Shown: positions 9,866 to 17,314 of the stretch, in pieces | How positions within the stretch are numbered: position 1 is the stretch's first letter | How the letters are laid out: each line of letters opens with the position of its first letter | DNA from: Maribacter sp. | Lineage (GTDB): Bacteria > Bacteroidota > Bacteroidia > Flavobacteriales > Flavobacteriaceae | DNA length: 64,000 bases | NCBI GenBank assembly: GCA_011050675.1 | Contig: DRFI01000021.1 | Span: forward strand, 1-64,000 | Reading direction: 5' to 3' | Notes under the pieces: model-generated | Told to the model about the DNA's origin: nothing | The model's input: the letters and a program-made list of their open reading frames with translations, nothing else | Database searches by the model: none | Made by a program: the position numbers and the translations under genes

Positions 9866-11458
9866 ATGAAAAATATAAAAGCACTGCTACTATTGGGAAT
9901 TGTCTTTTTAATGACAACACCTTTATTATCGCAATCGTTAGAAGGTGATGGTCCTCATTCACAATTGATCATTAGAGGCGTTATGCTTATAAATGGAAAT
10001 GGAGCTCCACCGCAAGGTCCCATAGATATTGTTGTAGAAAACAATATCATTAAAGATGTAAAAGTTGTTGGGTACCCTGGTGTAGCTATCGATGATAGCA
10101 AAAGACCGCAGCTTAAAGCAGGAGGTAAAGAATTAGACTGTACAGGAATGTATCTTATGCCTGGTTTTATAGATATGCATACCCACATGGGTGGTGACTC
10201 GCAAGGAGCTGACCCTGATTATGTCTTTAAACTTTGGATGGCACATGGTGTTACTACGGTACGTGAAGTTTCCGGAAGAGGTATTGATTTTGCCTTAGAT
10301 TTAAAACGTAAAAGTGAAAAGAATGAAATTACTGCTCCCCGTATAATTTCATATACCGCATTTGGTCAAACAAGTAAATCATTCAACCCACTAAACGATA
10401 TTCCAATTTCCACTCCAGAACAAGCCCGTGAATGGGTAAGAGCGAATGCAAAAAAAGGAGCTGATGGAATTAAGTTTTTTGGTGCTGAACCTGCGATTAT
10501 GGAAGCAGCATTAGATGAAAATAAAAAATTGGGCTTAGGTTCAGCTTGCCATCATGCGCAAATGAGTGTTGCAAGATGGAATGTGCTACACTCTGCACGA
10601 GCAGGACTTACATCTATGGAACATTGGTACGGACTACCAGAAGCTTTATTTGAAGACCGTACAGTACAAGATTTTCCTTTAGATTATAATTATCAAAATG
10701 AGCAACATCGTTTTGAAAATGCAGGTAAATTATGGGCACAGGCAGCAGAACCTTATTCTGAACATTGGAATAAGGTAATGAATGAATTGTTAGAATTGGA
10801 TTTTACCATGGATCCAACCTTTAATATTTATGAAGCAAGTAGGGATTTACAACGTGCCAGACGCGCAGAATGGCATGAAGATTATACGATACCTTCTCTT
10901 TGGGAATTTTACCAACCTAGTAAAATATCACATGGATCATATTGGCATGATTGGGGTACCGAGCAAGAAGTTGAATGGAGAAATAATTATAAACTGTGGA
11001 TGACCTTTATTAACGAATATAAAAACAGAGGTGGTAGAGTAACTACAGGATCAGATTCTGGATTCATTTTCCAACTTTATGGCTTTGCATATATTCGAGA
11101 ACTAGAACTAATGCGTGAAGCAGGATTCCATCCATTAGAAATAATACAATCTGCCACATTAAATGGTGCCGAAGCATTAGGAATGGATGACAAATTAGGA
11201 TCTGTTACTATTGGGAAATTGGCAGATTTTGTCGTAGTGGAAGAAAATCCTCTACAAAACTTTAAGGTATTATATGGTACGGGAGCTATTAAACTTACCG
11301 AGGATAACGAGGTGGTTCGTGTTGGTGGTGTAAAATATACTATAAAGGATGGAATTGTTTATGACTCCAAAGCCTTATTAGCAGACGTAAAACGCCAAGT
11401 AGACGAGGCAAAAGCTAAAAGTAATTATACTATAAAGCAGCCAGGTGTTAAAAATTAA
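9866..11458 (+). CDS. Secreted amidohydrolase (imidazolonepropionase-like)
   Basis: A 530-residue metal-dependent hydrolase of the amidohydrolase superfamily, with a signal peptide (residues 1-22, ending TPLLSQ). The metal site is visible in MPGFIDMHTHMGG (His105, His107). Further likely ligands are the His in SACHHAQMS and MEHWYG, and the Asp in TTGSDSGF (Asp397). The C-terminal LADFVVVEENPL strand is the usual family ending. The substrate cannot be read from sequence; exported members of this group often act on N-acyl amino acids or peptides. Its position directly after the M14 peptidase fits such a role. The stop overlaps the convergent 39-residue gene by four bases. Confidence 0.9.
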   Translation: MKNIKALLLLGIVFLMTTPLLSQSLEGDGPHSQLIIRGVMLINGNGAPPQGPIDIVVENNIIKDVKVVGYPGVAIDDSKRPQLKAGGKELDCTGMYLMPGFIDMHTHMGGDSQGADPDYVFKLWMAHGVTTVREVSGRGIDFALDLKRKSEKNEITAPRIISYTAFGQTSKSFNPLNDIPISTPEQAREWVRANAKKGADGIKFFGAEPAIMEAALDENKKLGLGSACHHAQMSVARWNVLHSARAGLTSMEHWYGLPEALFEDRTVQDFPLDYNYQNEQHRFENAGKLWAQAAEPYSEHWNKVMNELLELDFTMDPTFNIYEASRDLQRARRAEWHEDYTIPSLWEFYQPSKISHGSYWHDWGTEQEVEWRNNYKLWMTFINEYKNRGGRVTTGSDSGFIFQLYGFAYIRELELMREAGFHPLEIIQSATLNGAEALGMDDKLGSVTIGKLADFVVVEENPLQNFKVLYGTGAIKLTEDNEVVRVGGVKYTIKDGIVYDSKALLADVKRQVDEAKAKSNYTIKQPGVKN

Positions 11459-11574
11459 AATTTACGTTTGTTTACAGGTACTTTGATAGTACGAACTTTC
11501 TTTTTGTCTTTTGCTGCGAAAGCAATTGTAGCAATAACAATAAGAGCAGGTATTAAAATTGTAAATAACATCAT
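11455..11574 (-). CDS. 39-residue hydrophobic/basic microprotein
   Basis: On the minus strand an ATG at 11574 opens a 39-residue frame: a hydrophobic helix (MLFTILIPALIVIATIAFAA) followed by a basic tail (KDKKKVRTIKVPVNKRKF). It reads as a single-pass membrane peptide or an uncleaved signal anchor. It lies downstream of the small secreted protein at 11626-11883 on the same strand, beyond a hairpin, and its stop overlaps the end of the convergent amidohydrolase gene. I do not recognise the family. Composition makes it plausible, but codon evidence alone is weak at this length. Confidence 0.5.
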   Translation of the reverse strand: MMLFTILIPALIVIATIAFAAKDKKKVRTIKVPVNKRKF

Positions 11575-11587
11575 AATTTCAAATTTG

Positions 11588-11611
11588 AAAGGTGCTTCAT
11601 TGCACCTTTTT
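11588..11611 (+). terminator. Hairpin terminator, mainly for the amidohydrolase transcript
   Basis: AAAGGTGC (11588-11595) and GCACCTTT (11602-11609) are perfect arms with a 6-base loop, followed by T residues on the plus strand. On the minus strand the trailing U tract is interrupted. It may therefore attenuate, not end, transcription from the small secreted gene into the microprotein gene. Confidence 0.7.
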
Positions 11612-11625
11612 ATATAGGGCAAAGA

Positions 11626-11883
11626 TTATGCCAACTTACCGTAACTCTTGGTTGTAATAAAACCTAATTCTTTATTAACTCTTGCATTCTTATATCTGTA
11701 CAAACGAGCTACCGAAGTTTCAGTAGAGATTGTAATCGTTTTCTTGTTGCTAATATGGTTAAGGCTATCAACCATAACAATACCCATTTCAATAGTGTTA
11801 ACTTTATCATCTGTTTGGGGTGTTTGTGCTAAAGCTGTTACGCCAGCGAAAAGTATTATTAGTAAGGTAAATATTGCTTTCAT
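11626..11883 (-). CDS. Small secreted protein with C-terminal ARLYR-KN-RV motif (paralog 2 of 3)
   Basis: This 85-residue protein has a signal peptide (residues 1 to about 19, ending TALAQ). A variable middle includes KVNTIEMGIVMVDSL. The last 27 residues (59-85) start ARLYRYKNARVNKELGF and align without gaps to the ends of the proteins at 28-258 and 21353-21592. The middle also resembles the third paralog (KVNTIEM here, KVQTIVM there). The gene stands alone with a long 275-base upstream region containing paired inverted TTCGTCGA elements. Function is unknown. The conserved basic C-terminus suggests a peptide or partner-binding region that remains after export. Confidence 0.8.
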   Translation of the reverse strand: MKAIFTLLIILFAGVTALAQTPQTDDKVNTIEMGIVMVDSLNHISNKKTITISTETSVARLYRYKNARVNKELGFITTKSYGKLA

Positions 11884-11988
11884 ATCTCAATGTTGAACAA
11901 TATAAAGGTACCTTCAGTCCAACGACTAAGCCTTTTTGCCTCGCTGAACTGCTATAATTTTCGCCTAGCGTAAGAATCTATGATGAAG

Positions 11989-12058
11989 CGACAAAAAGTG
12001 TCGACGAACAGATTTTGGTCTAAAAACAGCATATCGATTCAGTATGCATTTCGTCGAT
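11989..12058. promoter_or_regulatory. Inverted-element cluster upstream of small secreted paralog 2
   Basis: This lies in the gene-free stretch 11884-12158. TCGACGAA (12001-12008) and TTCGTCGA (12050-12057) are perfect inverted copies. A short hairpin, CGACA-AAAAG-TGTCG, spans 11989-12003. The distal copy is part of GCATTTCGTCGA (12046-12057), which recurs with one change at 21763-21774 upstream of paralog 3. The position, 163 bases before the start codon, suggests a regulator site, but no promoter is mapped. Confidence 0.4.
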
Positions 12059-12158
12059 GATTTAGATGGGATGAAAAATAAATCCCCTTAAAAATAGAGC
12101 AAAATCAAGCTACCCAATCTAATAGAAAACAGGGGCAGCATTAAAAAAAAAGATGTAG

Positions 12159-13514
12159 TTATTTTTTATTTCGTCCTCTTTTACCGTAGTTTTTATCGCC
12201 ACGGGTTTTAGGTTTGGTATATTTCTTTTGAATGATACGTTGATAAGAACCACCTTGATTTTCTTTTTTATTCTTATCGGACTTCTCATGAAAACTTGCA
12301 CCACGTTCCTCTTCATTGATGTTTAGCGGGTTCTCTCGCTCCCTGTGCTTAGGTTGTTCATCAAAAGTAAGTTGAGTAGCTATTGCTACATTTTTAGGTA
12401 ATGGCAGTTGGTCAACATTATGAGACATTAATTCTTCAATAGCATCTTTTGCTTCTTCCTCTTGCGGTGTAAATAATAAGATCGAAGTTCCCTCCTTCTC
12501 TGCCCTACCTGTTCTACCAATACGGTGCATGTAGTTTTCAGGATAAATTGGAGTATCAAAATTAATTACATGAGATATCTCCTGTAAATCCAATCCACGT
12601 GCCATAACATCGGTAGTAACCAAAATACGGTTCTTACCTTCGTCGAACTGATTTATAGAACGTAGTCTGTAATTTTGAGTCTTGTTAGAGTGAATAATAC
12701 AGATTTCTTCACTAAAAAACTCAGACATTTCTTTAAACAATAAATCTGCACTTCGCTTACTAGAAACAAATACTAGAACCTTATGGTACATTTCTTCGTC
12801 CTGTAATAAGCTTACCAATAAATTTACTTTCGTATAAAAATTGGGAGTAGCATAGCCATATTGCGTAATATTCTCTAATGGAGTTCCACTAACAGCAATA
12901 GCTATTTTTTGGACTCCGGTAAAGAAATCGGTAATAAACAATTCAATATCATCCGTCATTGTGGCAGAAAACATAATGTTCTGTCTCTTTTGCGGTAATA
13001 ACTCAAATATATTCACCAATTGAAAGCGGAATCCTAAATCTAACATTACATCGACCTCATCGATAACAAGCTTTTTAACCTGCTTTAATTGAACAGCTTT
13101 GGTCAAGATTAAATCATATAATCTTGCTGGTGTAGCTACCAGAACATCTGTACCTAATGCCAAGGCATCTTTTTGACGAAGCATACTCTTACCTCCAAAA
13201 ACTCCTAAAACACGAATTCCGGAGTATTTAGCAAGCTTTTCTGCTTCCTCTACAACTTGTACGACCAACTCACGTGTAGGTACAAGAACGATAACTTTAG
13301 GATGTATATCTTTTGAAAAATTCAATGTATTCAAAATAGGAAGCAAATAAGCAAATGTCTTACCCGTACCCGTTTGTGCGATACCTACAATATCGCTACC
13401 GCTCATGACAATAGGAAAAGCTTTCTCTTGAATTGGGGTTGTGTTTTCAAAACCTAAATCGGCAAGCGCTTTTTCTAAATTTCTTGAAATTTTTAAATCG
13501 GTAAACAACGGCAT
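12159..13514 (-). CDS. DEAD-box RNA helicase
   Basis: An ATP-dependent RNA helicase of 451 residues. The start is taken at the ATG giving MPLFTDLKISRNLEKAL; a GTG three codons upstream is less likely. Motifs in order: the Q-motif region (TTPIQEKAFP), Walker A AQTGTGKT, motif Ia PTRELV, motif II written DEVD in place of DEAD, SAT motif FSATM, and the C-terminal ARGLDL and HRIGRTGRA boxes. The last 70 residues form a basic, Lys/Arg/Gly-rich tail typical of RNA-binding extensions. It likely unwinds structured RNA in ribosome assembly or at low temperature. It is transcribed alone. The Val in motif II is noted because SF2 RNA helicases of this type usually have Ala. Confidence 0.95.
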   Translation of the reverse strand: MPLFTDLKISRNLEKALADLGFENTTPIQEKAFPIVMSGSDIVGIAQTGTGKTFAYLLPILNTLNFSKDIHPKVIVLVPTRELVVQVVEEAEKLAKYSGIRVLGVFGGKSMLRQKDALALGTDVLVATPARLYDLILTKAVQLKQVKKLVIDEVDVMLDLGFRFQLVNIFELLPQKRQNIMFSATMTDDIELFITDFFTGVQKIAIAVSGTPLENITQYGYATPNFYTKVNLLVSLLQDEEMYHKVLVFVSSKRSADLLFKEMSEFFSEEICIIHSNKTQNYRLRSINQFDEGKNRILVTTDVMARGLDLQEISHVINFDTPIYPENYMHRIGRTGRAEKEGTSILLFTPQEEEAKDAIEELMSHNVDQLPLPKNVAIATQLTFDEQPKHRERENPLNINEEERGASFHEKSDKNKKENQGGSYQRIIQKKYTKPKTRGDKNYGKRGRNKK

Positions 13515-13539
13515 AAGAATCACATTTGTATTATGAATG

Positions 13540-13564
13540 CAAAGCTATGCTGATTAGTTGACAA
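13540..13564 (-). promoter_or_regulatory. Promoter of the DEAD-box helicase gene
   Basis: On the minus strand TAGCTTTG (plus 13540-13547) matches the -7 element TAnnTTTG, about 26 bases before the chosen ATG. A TTG (plus 13562-13564) lies 14 bases further upstream, closer than the usual 17-23. Confidence 0.5.
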
Positions 13565-13666
13565 TTCACGAAAACTAAGCCAATTATCGGTTTTAATATT
13601 GCCTTTTGCTGATTATAAATCAATTTTATATCCTTTTTACCATTTAAGAAAACAATAAACTATTCT

Positions 13667-14143
13667 TTAGCTCTCAAATTTTACACAAGTAGATTGATGT
13701 TTTACATCAAAATTTACGGAATTAGCAATGAAACAAAACTCGTTTGCTTTTTTATGTAAGGCTTGTGCTTTATCTATCATAGAAGCGTCTTTCACTTTCA
13801 CCAAGGGTTTTAAAAGTACTTCTGAAAACTGACCACTTCCGTTTGACTTTTCAATCATAGTCCCAGTAGCAAAATCTGTATATTCTAAAATAACAACATT
13901 AGCCTCTGAACATAAATGCAGGTACCAAAGCATGTGGCAAGAAGAAATGGAAGATAACAACAACTCCTCTGGGTTATACTTTGTGGAGTCTCCTCTAAAT
14001 GCTGGATCAGAAGAACACAAAATAGATACTTTCTTCTCTACAGATATCGTATGACTTCTTTCAAACTCACGATAATTAGATGTACCTGTACCTTTATTAC
14101 CAGTCCATTCTACCTTGGTAACATACTTGTGCTCTTTATTCAT
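13667..14143 (-). CDS. OsmC family peroxiredoxin-like protein
   Basis: A 158-residue OsmC/Ohr-fold protein. The family detoxifies organic hydroperoxides or acts on related thiol chemistry. The two conserved cysteines are visible in SSCHMLWYLHLC (first) and NEFCFIANSV (second), separated by about 50 residues, as in the YhfA/OsmC branch. The preceding segment NPEELLLSSISSCHM is a family hallmark. The start is set at the ATG giving MNKEHKYVTKVEW; an in-frame TTG three codons earlier is less likely. It has no signal peptide and is cytoplasmic. It stands alone between the helicase and a divergent secreted protein. Confidence 0.92.
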   Translation of the reverse strand: MNKEHKYVTKVEWTGNKGTGTSNYREFERSHTISVEKKVSILCSSDPAFRGDSTKYNPEELLLSSISSCHMLWYLHLCSEANVVILEYTDFATGTMIEKSNGSGQFSEVLLKPLVKVKDASMIDKAQALHKKANEFCFIANSVNFDVKHQSTCVKFES

Positions 14144-14297
14144 GTCCTTCAATTGATATTACATTTCCTATATTTTACCGAATGTATATACTAAGGTTTA
14201 TAATAAAAAATCTTTCTTATTAAAATGGCTTAATGCAGAAAGCCAAAATTATGGTTAGCTTTAGTTTCTTGTCAAATAAGCCCATATTGAATAGATT

Positions 14298-14882
14298 ATG
14301 AGATTTATATCAACATTCTTTATAATAGCTTTCCTCTTCTATTCAAGTAGAATTACTTCACAAGTCACTACCAACAAATATGAAGTAGCCGTTAATGAGG
14401 TCATAAAAACAAATGACCCAAAGTATTACACAGGTCTTATAAAAATTCTAGATGATTATCAAAAAGAACTTATTACAAGAAATAGTATTGCCGACACTAC
14501 TTATAATAACTATATTCATTTACTAACCCAAATTAGCAGGGACAGTACTTATGAAATAAACAGTAATTATACTATTGGAGATTCTGTTCAAAAACTCGCT
14601 AAACGCTTTAGTTACGATGGATTAAAACAAATGAAAACTATTCCTTTATCGAGATACATACAAAATAATGAAGCTAAAAGCATCCTTTTAAATCAAAAAG
14701 CAGGTCAGGTTTACAAAAATAAAGGAAGTATTTCTCGCGCGGACTACGCCCAACTTCTATTGGATGTATATGATGAAAATGATTTTCAATTACCTACAAT
14801 TAGATTACAACTATTCAGGTTTATAGACCCAAACTCAGATGGTGTGTTTTATATGCATGTAGGTAAACCCACTCAAAAATAA
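14298..14882 (+). CDS. Secreted protein of unknown function
   Basis: A 194-residue protein with a signal peptide (residues 1-21, hydrophobic FFIIAFLFYSS then SQ). The mature part is mostly helical and polar, without cysteines. Near the C-terminus DPNSDGVFYMHV (about residues 176-187) looks like a short Asp-rich loop, though one loop is not enough to call an EF-hand. I do not recognise the family. The gene is divergent from osmC and convergent with the cyclase-family gene, 30 bases between stops. Coding status is supported by the signal peptide and by length. Confidence 0.7.
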   Translation: MRFISTFFIIAFLFYSSRITSQVTTNKYEVAVNEVIKTNDPKYYTGLIKILDDYQKELITRNSIADTTYNNYIHLLTQISRDSTYEINSNYTIGDSVQKLAKRFSYDGLKQMKTIPLSRYIQNNEAKSILLNQKAGQVYKNKGSISRADYAQLLLDVYDENDFQLPTIRLQLFRFIDPNSDGVFYMHVGKPTQK

Positions 14883-14912
14883 TCAGCTTTTTAATGTGAT
14901 GTTTGTCTTGTA

Positions 14913-15581
14913 TTAAAACTTAGCATAAGCCCGTACCGGGAAAGTGCCAACACCTTTAAATTTTGGAGGAACTGCACTGAACATAAATTTGCTATCTGGC
15001 AGTAAATTGAGTTGGTATAAATGCTCTACTATTAATATTTCTGCACCCAATAAAATAGTATGCACAGGTCTGTTATTTCCTCTGGTATCATCAATATTAT
15101 GTGAATCTATTCCTACCAACAAAACAGAAGCATTCCTAAGATATTCTGCAGCACCTTTAGTTAAATATGGATTACTCTCAAAATAGGCATCTGTATTCCA
15201 TTTTGTATCCCAACCTGTGTGTATAAGAACTGCACGATTCTTTACATCATAACCTTTTAAATGTTCTTCTGTTATCTCAATAGTTTCGGTAAATGGAACA
15301 TGAATTACGATAGCATCTAAATCTACAAAGCGCTCTAAAGGCATTTGAGAAACGTCTTTACCGTCTTCAAACCTATGAAATGGACAATCTATGTAAGTCC
15401 CTGTATTAGTTACCATTTCAATTTTTCCTATTTGAAATTGGGTTCCTTCAGCGTAATTATCCTTTGAATCTTCTCTACTTAAATAATCGCAGATTATAGG
15501 CGCAGGTAACCCTTTATAAGTAATTAGTCCATTGTCGATGGTATGGCTTAAATCTATTAGGGTATTTTTTTTATTTTTCAT
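14913..15581 (-). CDS. Cyclase family protein (kynurenine formamidase-like metal hydrolase)
   Basis: A 222-residue cytoplasmic enzyme of the cyclase superfamily that includes KynB N-formylkynurenine formamidase. The metal-binding signature appears as TGTYIDCPFHRF, a variant of HxGTHxDxPxH in which the first His positions are replaced (Asn-Thr-Gly-Thr-Tyr). Further family features are IDLSHTIDNG at the start, HTGWDTKW in the middle and GIDSHNIDD near residue 160. Loss of the first histidines, if confirmed, would change metal coordination. There are no kynurenine pathway genes nearby, so the substrate is open. The upstream gene on the same strand is the amidohydrolase pseudogene, 29 bases away. 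Confidence 0.85.
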   Translation of the reverse strand: MKNKKNTLIDLSHTIDNGLITYKGLPAPIICDYLSREDSKDNYAEGTQFQIGKIEMVTNTGTYIDCPFHRFEDGKDVSQMPLERFVDLDAIVIHVPFTETIEITEEHLKGYDVKNRAVLIHTGWDTKWNTDAYFESNPYLTKGAAEYLRNASVLLVGIDSHNIDDTRGNNRPVHTILLGAEILIVEHLYQLNLLPDSKFMFSAVPPKFKGVGTFPVRAYAKF

Positions 15582-15610
15582 GTTGTACGTCTACCTTCTA
15601 AATTTCTTAT

Positions 15611-17256
15611 CTAGTTGTCTTTAAACACCCTTTTTCCACCAATGTAAGTTTCTAAAACCTTCACGTCCTTTATCTTAACAGGTTCAACTTTCATTAAATC
15701 ATCGGTCAGAATTACAAAATCTGCCAATTTACCAACTTCCAAAGTTCCTTTTACCCCTTCATCAAAAGAGCTATACGCGGCATCTTTGGTATATGCGTTT
15801 AATGCATCTACTAAATTAATTTTCTAATCAGGAACCCAACCATTGGAATTGTTGCCATCTATAGTCCGTCTGGTAACAGCAGCATAAATGCCATAAATCG
15901 GAGAAGCAGGTGCCACAGGCCAATCACTTCCAAAAACCAAAGTAGTATTTGCATTTAAAAGCGATTTAAAAGCATAAGTTGTTTTAATACGTTCTGGACC
16001 AATAAGTTCTTCTGCCCATCTACCGTCATCTATGGCATGATAAGGTTGCATACTTGCTATTATACTAAGCTCAGAAAATCTTTTGATATCTTCTGAAGCT
16101 AAATGTTGTGCGTGCTCTAATCTAAATCGTCTATCTTTTTTTCCATTCTTCTTAATAACGCTATCAAAGATGTTCAATAGCGTAAAGTTTGCTTTATCTC
16201 CTATGGCATGCACAGTAACTTGTAAATCTTTATTGTCGGCACTAGACACCCAGCTATATAAGCTATCTTCATTTACAATAAACAATCCTTTATCATTTGG
16301 CTTATCTGAATAAGGCTCTTTGAATGCAGCGGTATGTGAACCTAATGAACCATCTACAAAACCTTTCATCAGTCCTCTTTTTAGCCATTTAGAGTTTTTA
16401 TCAATTGTTGAAACACTTTCCCAATACTTTAAAGGATTTGCAGAATAGACTCTTATTTTAAGCTTCTTTTCTAAGTTCATTTTATCCAAAACCTCGTAAC
16501 CGCCTAAACTATCTACATCATGTATAGTAGTTACGCCTTCAGAAATTAAGTAATCTTGAGCGGCACTGATTGCATTTTTTTTTCCGCTGTTGATAGTTTT
16601 GGGATTTTATTCAATACCAAATACATAGCTTCACTTTTAAGAATACCAGTAGGCGTACCGTCTAAATTTTTAACGATTTCTCCATTTTCCACATCGGGAC
16701 TATTCTTATCTATACCGGCAATTTTTAAAGCTGCAGAATTTGCCAAAATCATATGGCCGTCCATTCTATATATAGCTACAGGATTACTGCCCGTGAATTT
16801 ATCTATCCAAACTTTATTAGGTAATTCTCCTCCCCATAGCGTTTGGTCCCAATTTCCTTCAACAATCCACTGACCTGGATTTATAGACTTTGAAAACGAT
16901 GCTATTCTTTCTATAAATTCTTGTTTGCTGCTTGCATCCCTTAATTGTACACTTAAAAGGCTGTTGCCACCCATTAATAAATGAACGTGAGCATCAATAA
17001 ATCCCGGAGTAATGAATTTGCCTTGTACATCTTGTACTTCTGTAAATTCACCTTTAAACTTTAGAATTTCATCTAAAGAACCAACAGCCATTAGTGTATC
17101 AGCCTTTATTGCCATTGCCTCTGCTTTGGGAGCATCTAAATTACCCGTCCAAATATTGGCATTGGTTATAATTAAATCTGCTTTTACAGTTCCTTTAGAG
17201 GTACAAGAACAAAAGAGAATAGCTATTCCCAGAGAAAAAAACAACTGCTTTATCAT
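15611..17256 (-). pseudogene. Broken amidohydrolase-3 (YtcJ-like) lipoprotein gene with frameshift and nonsense lesion
   Basis: Three pieces reconstruct one exported amidohydrolase of about 548 residues. Piece one (17256 to about 16580) has a lipoprotein-type signal (AILFCSC) and the metal site FIDAHVHLLMGG. It then runs into a nine-A tract at about 16574-16582 where one A is missing. With ten A the frame continues through NAISAAQDYLISEGVTTIHD into the second piece (to 15827, ending NSNGWVPD). There a TAG at 15824-15826 interrupts. Reading through it continues KINLVDALNAYTKDAAYSSF and LADFVILTDDL to a final stop at 15611-15613. Family members have Gln at the TAG site (PDQKI), so CAG to TAG is the simplest change. 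Two independent lesions make a true pseudogene likely. Confidence 0.9.
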
Positions 17257-17314
17257 GCTTTTAAAGATAGAAAAGTATAAACATTATTCTCTACCTTATT
17301 CAGCAAATAAAAAA

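Noticed and set aside
12119-12316. A 65-residue minus-strand frame at the end of the helicase gene
   Set aside because: It overlaps the basic tail of the helicase in another frame and has no recognisable features.
16574-16582. Programmed frameshifting or transcript slippage on the A-tract rescuing the amidohydrolase
   Set aside because: Slippage could restore the first break, but the in-frame amber codon at 15824-15826 would still truncate the protein.
16556-16873. A 105-residue plus-strand frame inside the amidohydrolase pseudogene
   Set aside because: Its sequence is an antisense shadow of the recognisable amidohydrolase coding frame.
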